From positions 99,081 through 163,080 of the forward strand of contig JXTC01000531.1 in NCBI GenBank assembly GCA_002914845.1: a DNA stretch of 64,000 nucleotides, written 5' to 3'. This document shows, piece after piece, positions 1-12,199 of the stretch. Source of the DNA: Trema orientale. Its lineage: Eukaryota; Streptophyta; Magnoliopsida; Rosales; Cannabaceae. Each line of letters begins with the position of its first letter. Positions within the stretch are counted from its first letter, which is position 1. Under the pieces are notes generated by a model. It made no database searches. It was not told the origin of the DNA and saw only the letters and a program-made list of their open reading frames with translations. The position numbers were made by a program, and so were the translations under genes.

Positions 1-600
1 ACACGAAAGCGTGTTTGTACCTAACTTAAATAGGTTATACCTACACAACACATTTAACACCACTACTTAAGAGCCAAATGTAAAATTACATTAAAGACGT
101 GTAATAAAACGAGTCTTTTTGCTTCTCTAGGTACGTAGTTATTCAAATAAATATATGAATACATGTAGTCTCTTTGCAAAATAAATATGTTTATTACTAT
201 TCCGATAGTTTTTTGTGAATCTGCTTGTAACCCTTGGTTCTGTTGATTTCGAATTCTTCTCTGTTGTAGCTTGGACTAAGTAGAATAATTGAAACATGAT
301 TATTTATGGAGAGATGGAATGGTCTAAGTAGATTCTTGATTGAGCTACTGATTATTTGGAATTTTATAGTCCAACCTAATTGAGATTTCTGACATTTCTT
401 CCTCGAACTAGTTTATGATTAAAAAAACAAAAAAAACAAAAAAAAAAAAAAGAAATTTTATAGCAAAAATCAGGAGACTTCTCTTCATAACTATAGAAAT
501 ATGAATAAACAAGCGCCGAAAATACCATACGCCGTCACCGTCACCGACAAGTACAAAAGAAAAAAAATGACTCGAGCCAAAAAGGTAATTAAAATGCAAT
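1..600. other. AT-rich non-coding stretch, nothing recognised
   Basis: No coding exon, RNA gene or element boundary could be supported. An A-rich run lies near 420-452. The left end of the Mutator-like element described next lies somewhere in its distal part, but no clean terminal repeat or 9-bp duplication was found. Confidence 0.5.
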
Positions 601-1473
601 TTTCAGAGTTTCATTTTGAAAGTAAAATTAGGAATTTCGATTAATATAACTAATATATTGTTTGAATCCATTTTCGACTAAATTTTGTTGATATTTGAGG
701 ATATTTGGCAACTTATTGAGTTATTATAGATGAAAAAATAATTTTTCCAGAAATAAGTTTTTTAGGATTTGTGCAAATTTCGATGCATTTTTTTTCAATT
801 CGATTCATTTCGAGAACTTTTCGATCATATTTTGTATATATTTCAATTATATTTCGAAGTCTTGAATGGGATTTAAATGCTGATAAACATTCGATGTAAT
901 TTCGATGGTATTTCGATTCGGTTTTGATTAACTTTCGACTAAATTTCACATGTTTTCAATTATTTTCGATTATATTTCGATTGCTTTTCGATTATAGAGC
1001 TAAAACGGTCGTCACTGTCAGTGTTAGCTTTCGATTAGGTTTATATTTCGACTATATTTTTGATTTGTTTTCGATTTTGATTCGATTTGGTTTCGATCAT
1101 TTTTCAATTTCTTTTCGGCTGTAGAGGTAAAAGTTGGTCAGTAATGTCAGTGTTAGTTTTCGAGTCACGTTCGAGGTAATTTCGACGTACTCTGTTTTTC
1201 GATGCATTTCGATACGATTTTTCGATAAATAAACAATTATAAATAATTTCTGTCCTTTTACTCGACGAACGTCGAAATGCCGTCGAATGGGTCTCATTGA
1301 ATTTTCGATTCATTTCGATTCTTATTCGATGGATTTCGATGATGTGTCAAATTCTCATATTTCTAAAAATATTTTCTAATTTTTTTTCCTTTAATGCAGA
1401 ACCCAAAGTCAAAGCTTCTTGTAACTGTCGAGAATCACTTTTCTGGAAGGGTCATGGCAAAAGGTATAACTGT

Positions 1474-3410
1474 TGTTCGGGATCAGAGTTGTGTTATTAA
1501 TTAATTAGCGAGACCTGTACTTAATTAAAATAAAGCAGAGAGAAATTGGGTTAAGTCATTAGAATGCACATCAGAAATGGTCATCATAACACTTTCACAT
1601 GTCAAAACAAGAAAGGCAGTTTTGAGGAAAACAACTCTTCCCGGATGTCTTGACAGGATTAGCGGTTGCAGAGATGACTCACTTAGTGTGCAGGGAATAA
1701 ATAGAAGTAATATAATAATGAAATAAATAAATAGACAAGGAATTTAAATTTTGCTAGTTGACTAAGGCGAATAAACCGACCATGGTGTTAACTAGAAGTT
1801 ACAACAGAAATAAGGTACAGAAAAATAAAAAGTTAGAAACTGACGAAGGCGATACTGTCTATATGCCAATTTTAGTTGATTAAAGTGGTTAGGATTACGA
1901 GGCAGTAAATCTAGCCATATTATCGAAAATAATAATAAATAACTGAAATAAAAATGTTGAAATTTAAATAAAGCGATGCGACCGGTTGCAAGAGAAAACA
2001 ACACAGATCACTAAATAAATACACACAATAATTAAAAAGAGGGTAAAGTAACCGATCGTACTCAAGATAGTAATACGGACTACTTTTTTGGGAAGGAGAA
2101 GCGTAGTAATAATTGATTGTACTTAGAGCAGCAATACGAATTACCCGCTAAGGTAAAGATATAAGACAAATATATATATATAAAGCACAACGCCACGAAC
2201 TTGTGCTACAGGTTAAGCACGAGGTTATGGAGAGTAGCTCGGTATCCAAAGATCGCTTATGCAAAATGTCATGCTAATAATAATAATTAGTACAAGTGTA
2301 CATATATATAAATGTGTGTATGTATATCTATATATGTGTGCATGTATGAGAAAAGAGACTTGGAAGGAAAGCCTAAAACATGCATGTGAGAATGAGTGGT
2401 GGTGCTAATATATATGTTAAGTTAATAAAATAATGTGATGCTTAATATAATATGGCAATTATATGAACATATGTATGTATGCAAGTGGACTTGTTGACCA
2501 AGTCTTATGCAAATGAAATAGAGATGGCGATAATAAAAAGGAGAAAGGATCGACTAAGATAACCATGGATTGAAGATAATAGCAAAATAGTAGAAAATGG
2601 TTAATTACTAAGGTGAAGGATATATATATATATATAGATTAGGTGCCACGCGAAAAAGAAAAAGAACAAGACGAGGATGATATTTAATGAGAGGGCGGCT
2701 ATGGGTCAAGAAGAGAACAAGGAGTATTAGTGGTATATACACCACGAAATGATGAGAAAGGTATATATGTATGTAGAAATGAAAAGATGAGTGTCACGAA
2801 CTAAAGAGGAACCGAGAGGTGATGATGGTTGCGTTGGATAGAGCTTGGTTTAAGGAAGAGGATAAAAGAGAGAGAGAGAAAGAAAGAGAGAGAGAGAGAG
2901 AGAGAGCACGGCCAAAGAGAATTGAAGATTTTATCTATCCCCCCTTTGTTTTCACAACATATATATATATATAAGAAGTACAAGTGGTGGAAAGATGAGA
3001 ATGACTAAAAGAACTTATAAGAAATTGCCACATATACTTGGTGAGGTGTCACTATACTACATAACCATACTTTAGGTTTTGACACATATATAATAAAGAG
3101 GTCTAATAATAGCTTGACACATGGCACCACTTTAATGGCTACTCCAATAATATTTGCTTAATTGTTCCGATTTAGTGTTGACAAGTGGTCGAAAATACTT
3201 CCAATTGGGTATTGACATCTCATCACAAGTTGGGTCTTCAAATGATTTTTAACTTCTTGTTGACATGGTATAGATTTGGTAATTTCTCTGATGAAAAATA
3301 GACACGTCAGATTTTCTTAATTGATCCTATGTTGCACAATTATCACATTATTTGTGGCTTAATATTTTTAGTTAGTGATTAATTATAAAAAATTGTCACA
3401 CCCCAAAACA
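1474..3410 (-). repeat. Left LTR (3' LTR of the Gypsy element)
   Basis: It matches 6970-8907 along its length, including the (TA)n and (GA)n microsatellites (for example about 2870-2906) and the terminal TGTCACACCCC segment. Read on - it starts TGTTTTGGGGTGTGACA. The purine tract rc(TTAAGTCCCC) abuts it at 3411-3420. Confidence 0.9.
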
Positions 3411-3420
3411 TTAAGTCCCC
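3411..3420 (-). other. Polypurine tract of the Gypsy element
   Basis: On - the sequence GGGGACTTAA directly precedes the 3' LTR. This is the expected place for second-strand priming and it supports minus orientation. Confidence 0.65.
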
Positions 3421-4269
3421 TGAGCTATAGCGAATGTGACCATTTGCCAGAGCTCACTCTGTCGAATCTTCCTCCTATGTATATGACTAATAGAAGAGCA
3501 CGCTGATTACATCATTGAAGATATTTCTGGCATGTATGGAGGAAGGATCTTTTGTTGAAAATGATTAGCCTGGGGTGGAGAAAAATCTTGACTGGGAAAA
3601 GTCCTTTTAAGTAAAGAATGAAAGGTTTCCAAGAGAGTTTCTGCAAGATAGAAAACTTATTCTTCCAAACTTTGTACATTTGTAGAACTTTCTTTGTTAG
3701 ATGAAAGATAACATTTTTCACTTTCTTCGCAATGTCATGCAATAATTGTGTTACAAATGAGCCAGAATATAAAACAACCCAAATTTAATTTTCATAAGGT
3801 ATGAATAAGGCAAAAATTATAAGAATAATTACGTAAAAAGAACAGAATTAATTTCATATCAAAATTAATTTCTCCAAAGAGTAGCTTTATGCCATGAAAC
3901 AATATGTCCAATATAAAGGTAAATAGCATAAGTAAAATAATAATAATAATAAAGTAGCATATATCCAATATATTTCGTGGAGCAGACATACCTCAAGCAT
4001 GAACGAGAATATTAATGGTCACTCTGAGATAAGCACAATGTAGTGCCGACAATGCTAAGAATTTTAAGTTAATAATACGTAAATTTATGCAGAAGCATAA
4101 TATTGTTCACTTTACCAAGAAATAGTAAATTTCTAAAATGGATATGACTAGGTCGATTTCAATGTTAAGAGAGTACTAGGTCCAAGGATAGGAAAAATCA
4201 TTGAAATAAAGATTTTATGTAATATAGCGATTGAGCAAAAATGTGATAACGATTGAAGATAAATGATAT

Positions 4270-5065
4270 GTGAGTGTAGGCGACACAGAAAGTAAGCACA
4301 AACGACATGTGAATTATAAGAAACGACACGTGAGTATGGCTACCGTAGAAGGTGAGTACAAATAACATGTGAAAAATGAGAAACGACACGTAAGTATGGC
4401 CGCCATAAAAGGTAAGCACAAATGACGTGTGAAAAATAAGAAACAATACATGAGTGTGGCCGCCGTAAAAGGTGAGCACAAAAAACATGTAAAAAATGAG
4501 AAACGATACGTGAGTATGGCCGCCGTAAAAGGGGAGCACAAACGACGTGTGAAAAATGAGAAACGACANGTATGAAAAATGAGAAACGACACGTGAGTGT
4601 GGCCGCCGTAAAAGGTGAGCACAAACGACGTGTGAAAAATGGAAAACGAAACCTGAGTGTGACCACTGTAAAAGGTGAGCACAAATAACATGTAAAAAAT
4701 GAGAAACGACACGTGAATGTGGCTGCCATAAAAGGTGAGCACAAACGACGTGTGAAAAATGAGAAGCGATACGTGAGTGTGGCCGCCATAAAAGGTGAGT
4801 ACAAACAACGTGGGAAAAATGAGAAACGACACGTGTTGTGGCCGCCATAAAAGGTGAGCATAAACGACGTGTAAAAAATGAGAAACGACACATAAGTGTG
4901 GTCGTTATAAAAGGTGAGCACAAATGACGTGTGAAAAATGAGAAACAACACGTGAGTGTGGCCGCCGTAAAAGGTGAGCACAAATAACGTGGGAAAAATG
5001 AGAAACGACACGTGAGTGTGGCCGCCATAAAAGGTGAGCACAAATGATGTGTGAAAAATGAGTGC
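4270..5065. repeat. 60-bp tandem array inside the Gypsy element (about 13 copies)
   Basis: Units share the core GAGAAACGACACGTGAGTG followed by a GCCGCC(G/A)TAAAAGGTGAGC segment and recur about every 60 bp. One unit near 4569 contains an N and a partial copy. Because 60 is divisible by three, minus-strand frames stay open for 170-296 codons as 20-residue repeats; these are not taken as genes. The array lies toward the 3' end of the element, where Tat/Ogre elements are known to carry tandem repeats. Confidence 0.9.
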
Positions 5066-5450
5066 GGAACTTGTATACTCGTGCCCATTCATGAAGGATA
5101 ACCATCTTCAGACATAGGAAAGAGCGTCCGACCTCATTTAGAGAATATAAGATTTTATGAAGCAAAATTAGGAATAACATAATCAAGGGAAACTTAGAAA
5201 GTTGTCAAAGATATAAAATTTCATCACAAAGGATTTAAAGCAAAAAAAAAAAGTCCCCAGTATGGGGCATATGCATTATTTTAGACTCATAGATAGAGAA
5301 ATTACCTTTGTGAGAAAAATTGATACAAAATTTTCTCTAGTTAAAACAGTTTTTCATTCCTCACCCAGCCTTTTATTGACCTCATCTGTGATTTGGAAAC
5401 GGATTGATATCGGCCCCTTGTTGTTGACCTTCATGGATTATTTCACCTAT

Positions 5451-6679
5451 CTAGGACTTATAGTGATAGTGTTTTCGAATGGCATAGCAATCAGGCATAG
5501 CATGGCACACCCTTCTATGAAATAAGCAGAATTTGGGATTTCTTGCCTGTTCTAGCGTCGGAGGCACTGTACCTGACGGACAACGTACTTCCCCATCTTC
5601 TATCCATGCTTCTGTTAGGATAGCAATCTGCTCAGGTGTCAATGGTATTTCAGGGGGAATTGGCCGATTCCTTTTGTCTTGTTGAGGTCTTTCAATTAAG
5701 GCAATTTCTCTCTTCCATTTAGAAAAAGATGAAGCACCCTAATTTTCAGTAATAGATTTCCTAAAAGGTACAGATTTGTATAATTCTGTGACTGTTTCTT
5801 CTGTATAGTTTACTCTCAGCATTAATTTTGCAAAATTTGAGATAATGTGATTCTGAATGTGGATCTTGTATTCAGCTCACATGCCTTTGATACACATTCG
5901 GATAATTTCATCCTCCGAGATGATTTCCTTGCAGTCCAAAGTTTTTTCTTTGAATCTATTTGCATAGACTGTGAGTGCTTCATTTTTTTTTTGTGTTATA
6001 CTGGAGAGGTCGGACAAGCTTAGCTTATGCTCTGTGACAAAGAACCTGGTACAGAATATTGCTACTAATTCTTCTTATGTAGAGATGATGCCGGCTGGTA
6101 GGTTGACAAACCATGAATACACTCGATCAGTAAGAGATTTTGAAAATTTCCTCAATCGTAATTCATTGTCATTAGCATAGATTTCAAGGTCATCCAAGAA
6201 ACCAATGATGTGTTCCCTAGCATTGCCTTTCTTTCTATTAAATTTTTTGAATTAAATATTGGTATAATCTTTTGGACATGGCTTAGAAAGGATTTGCACA
6301 GGATAGAGAGGTTGGAAGTAAACTGCTACTATAATCTTGTTGGCTCTTTCTACCTCTATTTTAAGCACATCTTATAGTTGCTCTTTGGTGAAGTTTCATT
6401 ACTCGAGTCTACTGGCACTATGACAGAAGGATTAACAAGACTTTCTTCTATTCCCAGTATAGCAGGATTTTGATTACCTAATGCAGGTGAATTGTTGTTT
6501 TGACTTGATGGGACGGGGGTACAAGTCTCCGGTCTATTTCTTCTTTCTAATTCAGCCAACTTTCACATAATGAATTCTTGAGACTGCATTAGGCTTAGCA
6601 GTGTGATTTTCATTTGAGCAAGAGTCTCTTCTTGTTGAGTCGATGTTTCAGAACTTGGTGGGTTTTGTTCTTCGGCCAT
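5451..6679 (-). pseudogene. Degenerate gag of the Gypsy element
   Basis: The minus-strand start ATG is at 6679, and the first segment MAEEQNPPSSETSTQQEE leads to a Q/E-rich, helix-prone N-terminus typical of Tat-lineage GAG. A second segment (6356-6559) is Asn/Pro/Ser-rich. The C-terminal piece (5451-5642) has a CLFHRR...DCYAIRKHYH pattern, resembling the CxxH...C signature at the end of Tat GAG. Stops and frameshifts separate the pieces and no pol follows. Family assignment comes from pattern memory, not a search. Confidence 0.6.
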
Positions 6680-6947
6680 TTGAAAGAATGAAATAGAAAG
6701 TGGGAGAAAAGGGAAAGACAAGTGAGAGAAGAAAAGAAAGAAATAGAATTTGAATAACAAGAAAATAAGGGAAGAGAAATAATGAAAAGTTTGAAATGGA
6801 CAGAATTTTGGCAGTGTTTCGAAACAGAATTTTGAGAAGTAAAACTGGCAGAGCTTCAGTATATGAAACAGAATTTTGGGCAGAGTGACAGGATATACTT
6901 GCGGATCTAAGGGAATCCCGAGAAAAACTTAGTTTCCCTGACGCTAC

Positions 6948-6964
6948 TCCCCAGTGGAGTCGCC
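6948..6964 (-). other. Primer-binding site complementary to tRNA-Arg
   Basis: On - GGCGACTCCACTGGGGA lies five bases inside the 5' LTR. It is complementary to the 3' end (CCCCAGTGGAGTCG plus CC of CCA) of plant tRNA-Arg(ACG), the primer reported for Tat/Ogre-type Gypsy elements. Confidence 0.75.
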
Positions 6965-6969
6965 TTTAA

Positions 6970-8349
6970 TGTTCGGGATCAGAGTTGTGCTCTTAATTAA
7001 TTAGCGAAACTTGTACTTAATTAAAATAAAGCAAAGAAAAATTGGGTTAGGTCATTAGAATGTACATCAGAAAGGGTCATCACACCACTTTCATATGTCA
7101 AAACAAGATAGGCGGTTGCAAGGAAAACAACTCTTCTCATGTATCTTGACAGGATTAGCAGTTGCAGAGATGACTCACTCAGTGTGCAGGGAATAAATAG
7201 AAGTAATATAATAATGAAATAAATAAATAGACAAGGAATTCAAATATTACTAGTTGACTAAGGCGAATAAACCGACCATGGTGTCAACTAGAAGTTAGCA
7301 TTAGAAATAAAGTACATAAAAATAAATAGTTAGAAACTGAGGAAGGCGATACCGTCCATATACCAGTTTTAGTTAATTAGAATGGTTAGAATTACGAGGC
7401 GATAAATCTAGCCATATTATCGGAAATAATAATAAATAATTGAAATTAAAATGTTGAAATTTAAATAAAGTGATACGACCGGTTGCGAGAGAAAATAACA
7501 CAGATCACTAAATAAATGCACATAACAATTAAAAAGGGGGTAAAGTAACCGATCGCACTCAAGACAACAATACGGACTACTTTTTTTGGGAAGGGGAAGC
7601 GTAGTAATTGATTACACTTAGAGTAGCAATACGAATTACCCGTCAGGGTAGAGATACAAGACAAATATATATATATATAGCACAACACCTCAAACTTGTG
7701 CTACAGGTCAAGCACGAGGTTATGGAGAGTAGCTCGGTACCCAAAGATCGCTTATGCAAAATGTCACGATAATAATAATAATTAATACAAGTGTACATAT
7801 ATATAAATATGTGTATGTATATCTATATATGTGTGCATGTATGAGAAAAGAGACTTGGAAGGGAAGCCTAAAACATGCACATGAGAATGAGTCGTGGTGC
7901 TAATATATATGTTAAGTTAATAAAATAATGTGATGCTTAATATAATAAGACAATTATATGGACATATGTATGCATGCAAGTGGACTTGTTGACTAAGTCT
8001 TATGCAAATGGCGATAATAACAAGGATAAATGATCGGCTAAGATAACCATGGATTGAAGATAATAGCAAAATAGTAGAAAATGGTTAATGACTAAGATGA
8101 AGGATATATATAGAGAGAGATTAGGTGCCACGGGAAGAAGAAAAGGAACAAGATGAGGATGGTTTTTAATGAGAGGGTGGCTATGGATCAAGAAGAGAAC
8201 AAGGAGTGTTAGTGGTATATACACCACGAAATGATGAGAAAGGCATATATGTATGTACGAAATGAAAAGATGAAGGTCGCGAACTAAAGAGGAACGGAGA
8301 GGTGATGATGGTTACGTTGGATAGAGCTTCAGTTTAAGGAAGAGGATAA

Positions 8350-8397
<48 letters not shown>

Positions 8398-8907
8398 TAG
8401 CACGGCCAAGCTAAAGAGAATTGAAGATTTTATCTATCCCCCCTTCGTTTTCACAGCATATATATATATAAGAAGTACAAGTGGTGGAAAGATGAGAATG
8501 ACTAAAAGAACTTACAAGAAATTGCCACATATACTTGGTGAGGTGTCACTATTCTACATAACCATGCTTTAGGTTTTGACACATATATAATAAAGGGGTC
8601 TAATAATAGCTTGACACATAGCACCACTTTATTGGCTACTACAACAATATTTGCTTAATTGTTCCGATTCAGTGTTGACAAGTGGTCGAAAATACTTCTA
8701 ATTGGGTATTGACATCTCATCACAAATTGGATCTTCAAATGGTCTTTGGCTTCTTGTTGACATGGTATAGATTTGGTAATTTCTCCGATGAAAAATAGGC
8801 ACGTCAGAGTTTCTTAATTGATCCCATGTTGTACAATTATCATATTAGTTGTGGCTTAATATTTTTAGTTAGTGACTAATTATAAAAAATTGTCACACCC
8901 CAAAACA
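6970..8907 (-). repeat. Right LTR (5' LTR of the Gypsy element)
   Basis: It is the counterpart of 1474-3410. It begins TGTTCGGGATC on + and ends CCCCAAAACA. The purine-rich microsatellite near 8350-8398 is longer than in the partner LTR. Confidence 0.9.
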
Positions 8908-11539
8908 ATTGTTATATCGAAGATCAAGCAAAAATTTAAAGAATATGGTTTAATGGAGAGGGCAAACGAATGCCCATTTAAGCAATTCTTTCTCACTCCT
9001 CCAATGCAAGTATCTGGAGTACTGCTACACCACCTATTGTTGAGGATGGTGAAATCCACAAAGTCCGCAGAGTTGCAGTTTTTGATTGGGGATAACTATT
9101 TGAGATTTGGCCTTGGTGAGTTTGCTTTGATAACGACCTTAAATTTTGGAAAGGACCCGGATGTTGTCAAACTCAGATCAATGTCCAGTAGCATAAGACT
9201 CAAAGAGACATACCTGAATAATGAAGCTACAGTGAGATCTGGTAAATTATAAGCCGCTTTTTTAAATTATGAGGAGAAGGAGGACATGTAGAAGTTGGGT
9301 TTGTACTACTTTGTTGATGGGCTATTGATGGCACAGGAGTCATGTACCAAGATTCAAATGGAGATGCTATCTTTTGTAGAGAATGAGGAGGATTTCTTCA
9401 ATTATCTATGGGGAAGGCAATCTTATAAGAGGACCTTCATGAGTTTGAATAAAGACATAAACCACCAGAGGGAAAATTATCTTAATAAGATAAAAAAGAA
9501 TAAGAAGGCTAAGGAAGCTCAATATATGGTGTATAGATTCAACATTGCTCTCCAATATTGGGCTTATAAGGCTATCCCGAAGCTGACCAGTGCTTTTGCT
9601 GATAACCTTGGCATTAAATTTCTAATGATGCTATCGTGGACAAACAACAAAATGCCATCATAAAAGGATTGCGAAAATATATTGAAGATTAAAAAAGTAA
9701 GTACATAATATACTTTCTATAGTTTATTAATATTATCTTATTTATCTTAGTTGATTGAAGTTTTTTTTTTTAAAACTATTTTGCAGCTTATGACGAAGGA
9801 TATACTGAATCCACGAGAAATAGAGAAGGAATTCTATGGTCAAATATATCACGATCCACACTGTAGCTTCAACAGTACTGGAGTTGAGGAAGAGGGAGTT
9901 GAAGGTGAGGAAGATGATAAAAACAAGAAGAAGGCAGCCGAAGTAAAGCAAGCTGCAGAGGAAGCTAGCATCTTTGATGGGCCCACAGATGAATTAGAGG
10001 TTAACCTAGAGGAGCAACCATCAAACACTATGCCTCGTTCACGTACATTTTATACTGAGCTGAAGGCTGATATTAATGAATTGAAGGCGAACCAGGATGA
10101 CATTAAGGCAAACCAGGTGGCACTGAATGATAAATTAGATAGGCTATTGAAAATGATGGAGGAAATGAAAGCACAGTGGCAACTATCCAATTATGATTCA
10201 GATGCTACCGAGTCTGATATACTTCCTCAAAGGTATGAACATGAGGACGATGTTGTGGTATAGACTCCCAGTAAATAGAAAATACCTGAATAGACAGCCC
10301 CTGAATAACAGCAAACTCTGGGCGTAAAAGAGGTACACCCAACTAAGGTTGCTGGAGTTCAGTTTCACAGGAAGAAATGGATAGCCCACAAGATGAAGAG
10401 ACTTATTAACTTATACCTATTTTTCCAATAAGAAGTTTAAGGTCAATGATCTATGCAAACCAGACCCTTTCCAAAAAATTGACAAGAAATAACAACATAC
10501 ATTCTATAAATGGCTTGCTGGATCCATTGACAACCGGAAACCAATCCAGCTTCCCACTGGTTCGGCATCTATATCATTCTTCTTGGATATCCAAATCCGT
10601 TCGAAGTGGTTTGCAGATGAGGTAATATGATCTATTATGTAAATTTACAAGTTCATGTCATTTTCTGTATTCACATAATATTTATTGTATTCAGTTGATT
10701 ATGTAGCATATTGATGTGGCCTTTTGGTCGATACGATAACGGCTTTGGTTTTTTCCAAAGAAGTTTATAAAGAAGATAGCTATTGCCGAGACGATCTTCA
10801 CTGTATGTATGAATGGTCAGTGGAACGGTTTCAAGAAAAGCTCAAACAAATCAAAATTTAAGTGGAATGACCAGCTTACCGACTACGCCAAAGGAGATTC
10901 AAATAACGTTCAATGTCCTTGGGTGGAGGTTGATCAGGTGTACTGCCCCTTCAATATCAGTTCAAACCATTGGGTTCTTATGGAGGTCGATCTTCCTGCA
11001 CATGTGATTAGTATATATGACTCTGATCAAGCATTATACGATGCTACATCAATCGAGGAAGCCATGACTCTGATGGCGAAGATGCTTCTACATGTTCTGC
11101 CGTCTATCCCTGAGATCGCTGATCGAGCCGATCTTGATTTGGCTACTCTGACCAGACCTCGGGATTTTGATCTGAGAAGGTTGCCTCCCGAGGATGTGCC
11201 ACAAACCAGGAAAAGATATTTGAATACTGTCCCCCAATTTGAGAAGCAAATATTTAATTTTTCGGTCTCACACTAACTATACTAATTTTCCTTTGTAGTG
11301 GGGATTGCGATATTTTTTTAGTCAAGCACTTGGAATGCATCTTGGCCGATCTTCCACTAAATTCTGTTGCTGATAATTTTATTTAATTTTCAAGAGATAA
11401 ATGTGTCGATTTATTTTATCATAACTTAGAGCCATAGATATTGTATATGAATTATGTGTTGAAGTTGAAAATATATATGGTTGACTTTTTTGTTAAATAA
11501 CACGTTAGAATTTGAATGGAAATAGAAAGAGATTAATTT

Positions 11540-11810
11540 CTAGTTTAGCATAAATCGAAATTCGATGGAGTTCGATTTAATTTCGATTCATTTTGATTCA
11601 ATTTTGATTGTATTTTGACTTCATTTTGATGTAAATACTGTATACTCGTCCTTATTTATACAACAGATGAATTCTTAACGCTATTAGATGATATTTCGAT
11701 GCCTGCTCGATTATAGTTCGACTAGATTCAATGGTATTCGACGGCTGCAATCTTTTAAATTTTGATTCAATTTCGACGATATTCTATTATATTTCGATGG
11801 TTTTTTGACT
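11540..11810. repeat. TTCGAT-rich block between the two MULE genes
   Basis: Repeated ATTTCGATTCA-like motifs resemble those in the outer arms. The block lies downstream of the Ulp1 exon and upstream of the convergent MURA 3' end. Confidence 0.55.
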
Positions 11811-12199
11811 AATGAAAATCTTCCAAAAATTAATATCATTTTAATTAAGTAAATATTATAAACAAAATTATTCCAACTAGATTCTTAAAATATAACTGGG
11901 AAGAAATTTAAAATTTTAAAATTATTCATTGCAGTACTAAAGCCAAAATCATAAAATTAAAATGATAACAGTATCATTATAAATAACTCTTGATACCTAA
12001 TTTTTTTGAGTTTACCTGAATTGATGCTTACGTTGAAGCTGTAGGCATCATGTACCTACAAATTGCCCGATTGTGGCCTTTTCCTCCATAATGGCTGCAA
12101 TGAAGTTGGAGTTTAGTCTTCTCTCCTTGCGACTTTCTATGTTTTGTTTTCGGTCATCCAGGCTTCAATTTATAAGGAGGAGGTTCTACCATACGCATG

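Larger units (their letters stand above)
1474..8907 (-). mobile_element. Non-autonomous Gypsy (Tat/TR-GAG-like) LTR retrotransposon
   Basis: Two LTRs of about 1937 and 1938 bp (1474-3410 and 6970-8907) begin TGTTCGGG and end CCCCAAAACA on +. The primer-binding site next to the right LTR and the purine tract next to the left LTR set the orientation to -. The ~3.56-kb interior holds a gag remnant and a 60-bp tandem array, and no protease, reverse transcriptase, RNase H or integrase is visible. That layout fits terminal-repeat elements with only GAG, mobilised by autonomous Tat relatives. Flanking 5-mers ACTGT and ATTGT are a target duplication with one mismatch. The LTRs differ by many substitutions and small indels, so the insertion is not recent. 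Confidence 0.85.
1397..11390 (+). pseudogene. DUF1985 / Ulp1-like C48 cysteine protease of the MULE, interrupted
   Basis: The coding path begins in the exon at about 1399-1473, is broken by the Gypsy insertion, and resumes at 8908; the reading frame continues if the insert and one 5-bp duplication are removed. 8913-9250 shows the DUF1985 pattern (VSGVLLHHLLLR, then FGLGEFALIT). 9295-9663 continues that domain. 9784-10,262 is an acidic, coiled-coil-like linker with repeated lysine-alanine-asparagine segments. 10,809-11,276 carries the Ulp1 catalytic His (NHWVL) and Asp (IYDSD), and the catalytic Cys lies in GDCDIF at about 11,306-11,323 in a further exon. Stops near 9250, 9289 and 10,261 show decay. 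The protein belongs to a transposon and is not a host SUMO protease. Confidence 0.75.

Noticed and set aside
4198..5186. Four long overlapping minus-strand frames (up to 296 codons)
   Set aside because: They are translations of a 60-bp tandem array in three frames, with 20-residue periodicity and an X from an N; no independent coding evidence.
10813..11007. Second plus-strand frame inside the Ulp1 exon
   Set aside because: Out of frame with the catalytic His/Asp motifs, so a shadow.
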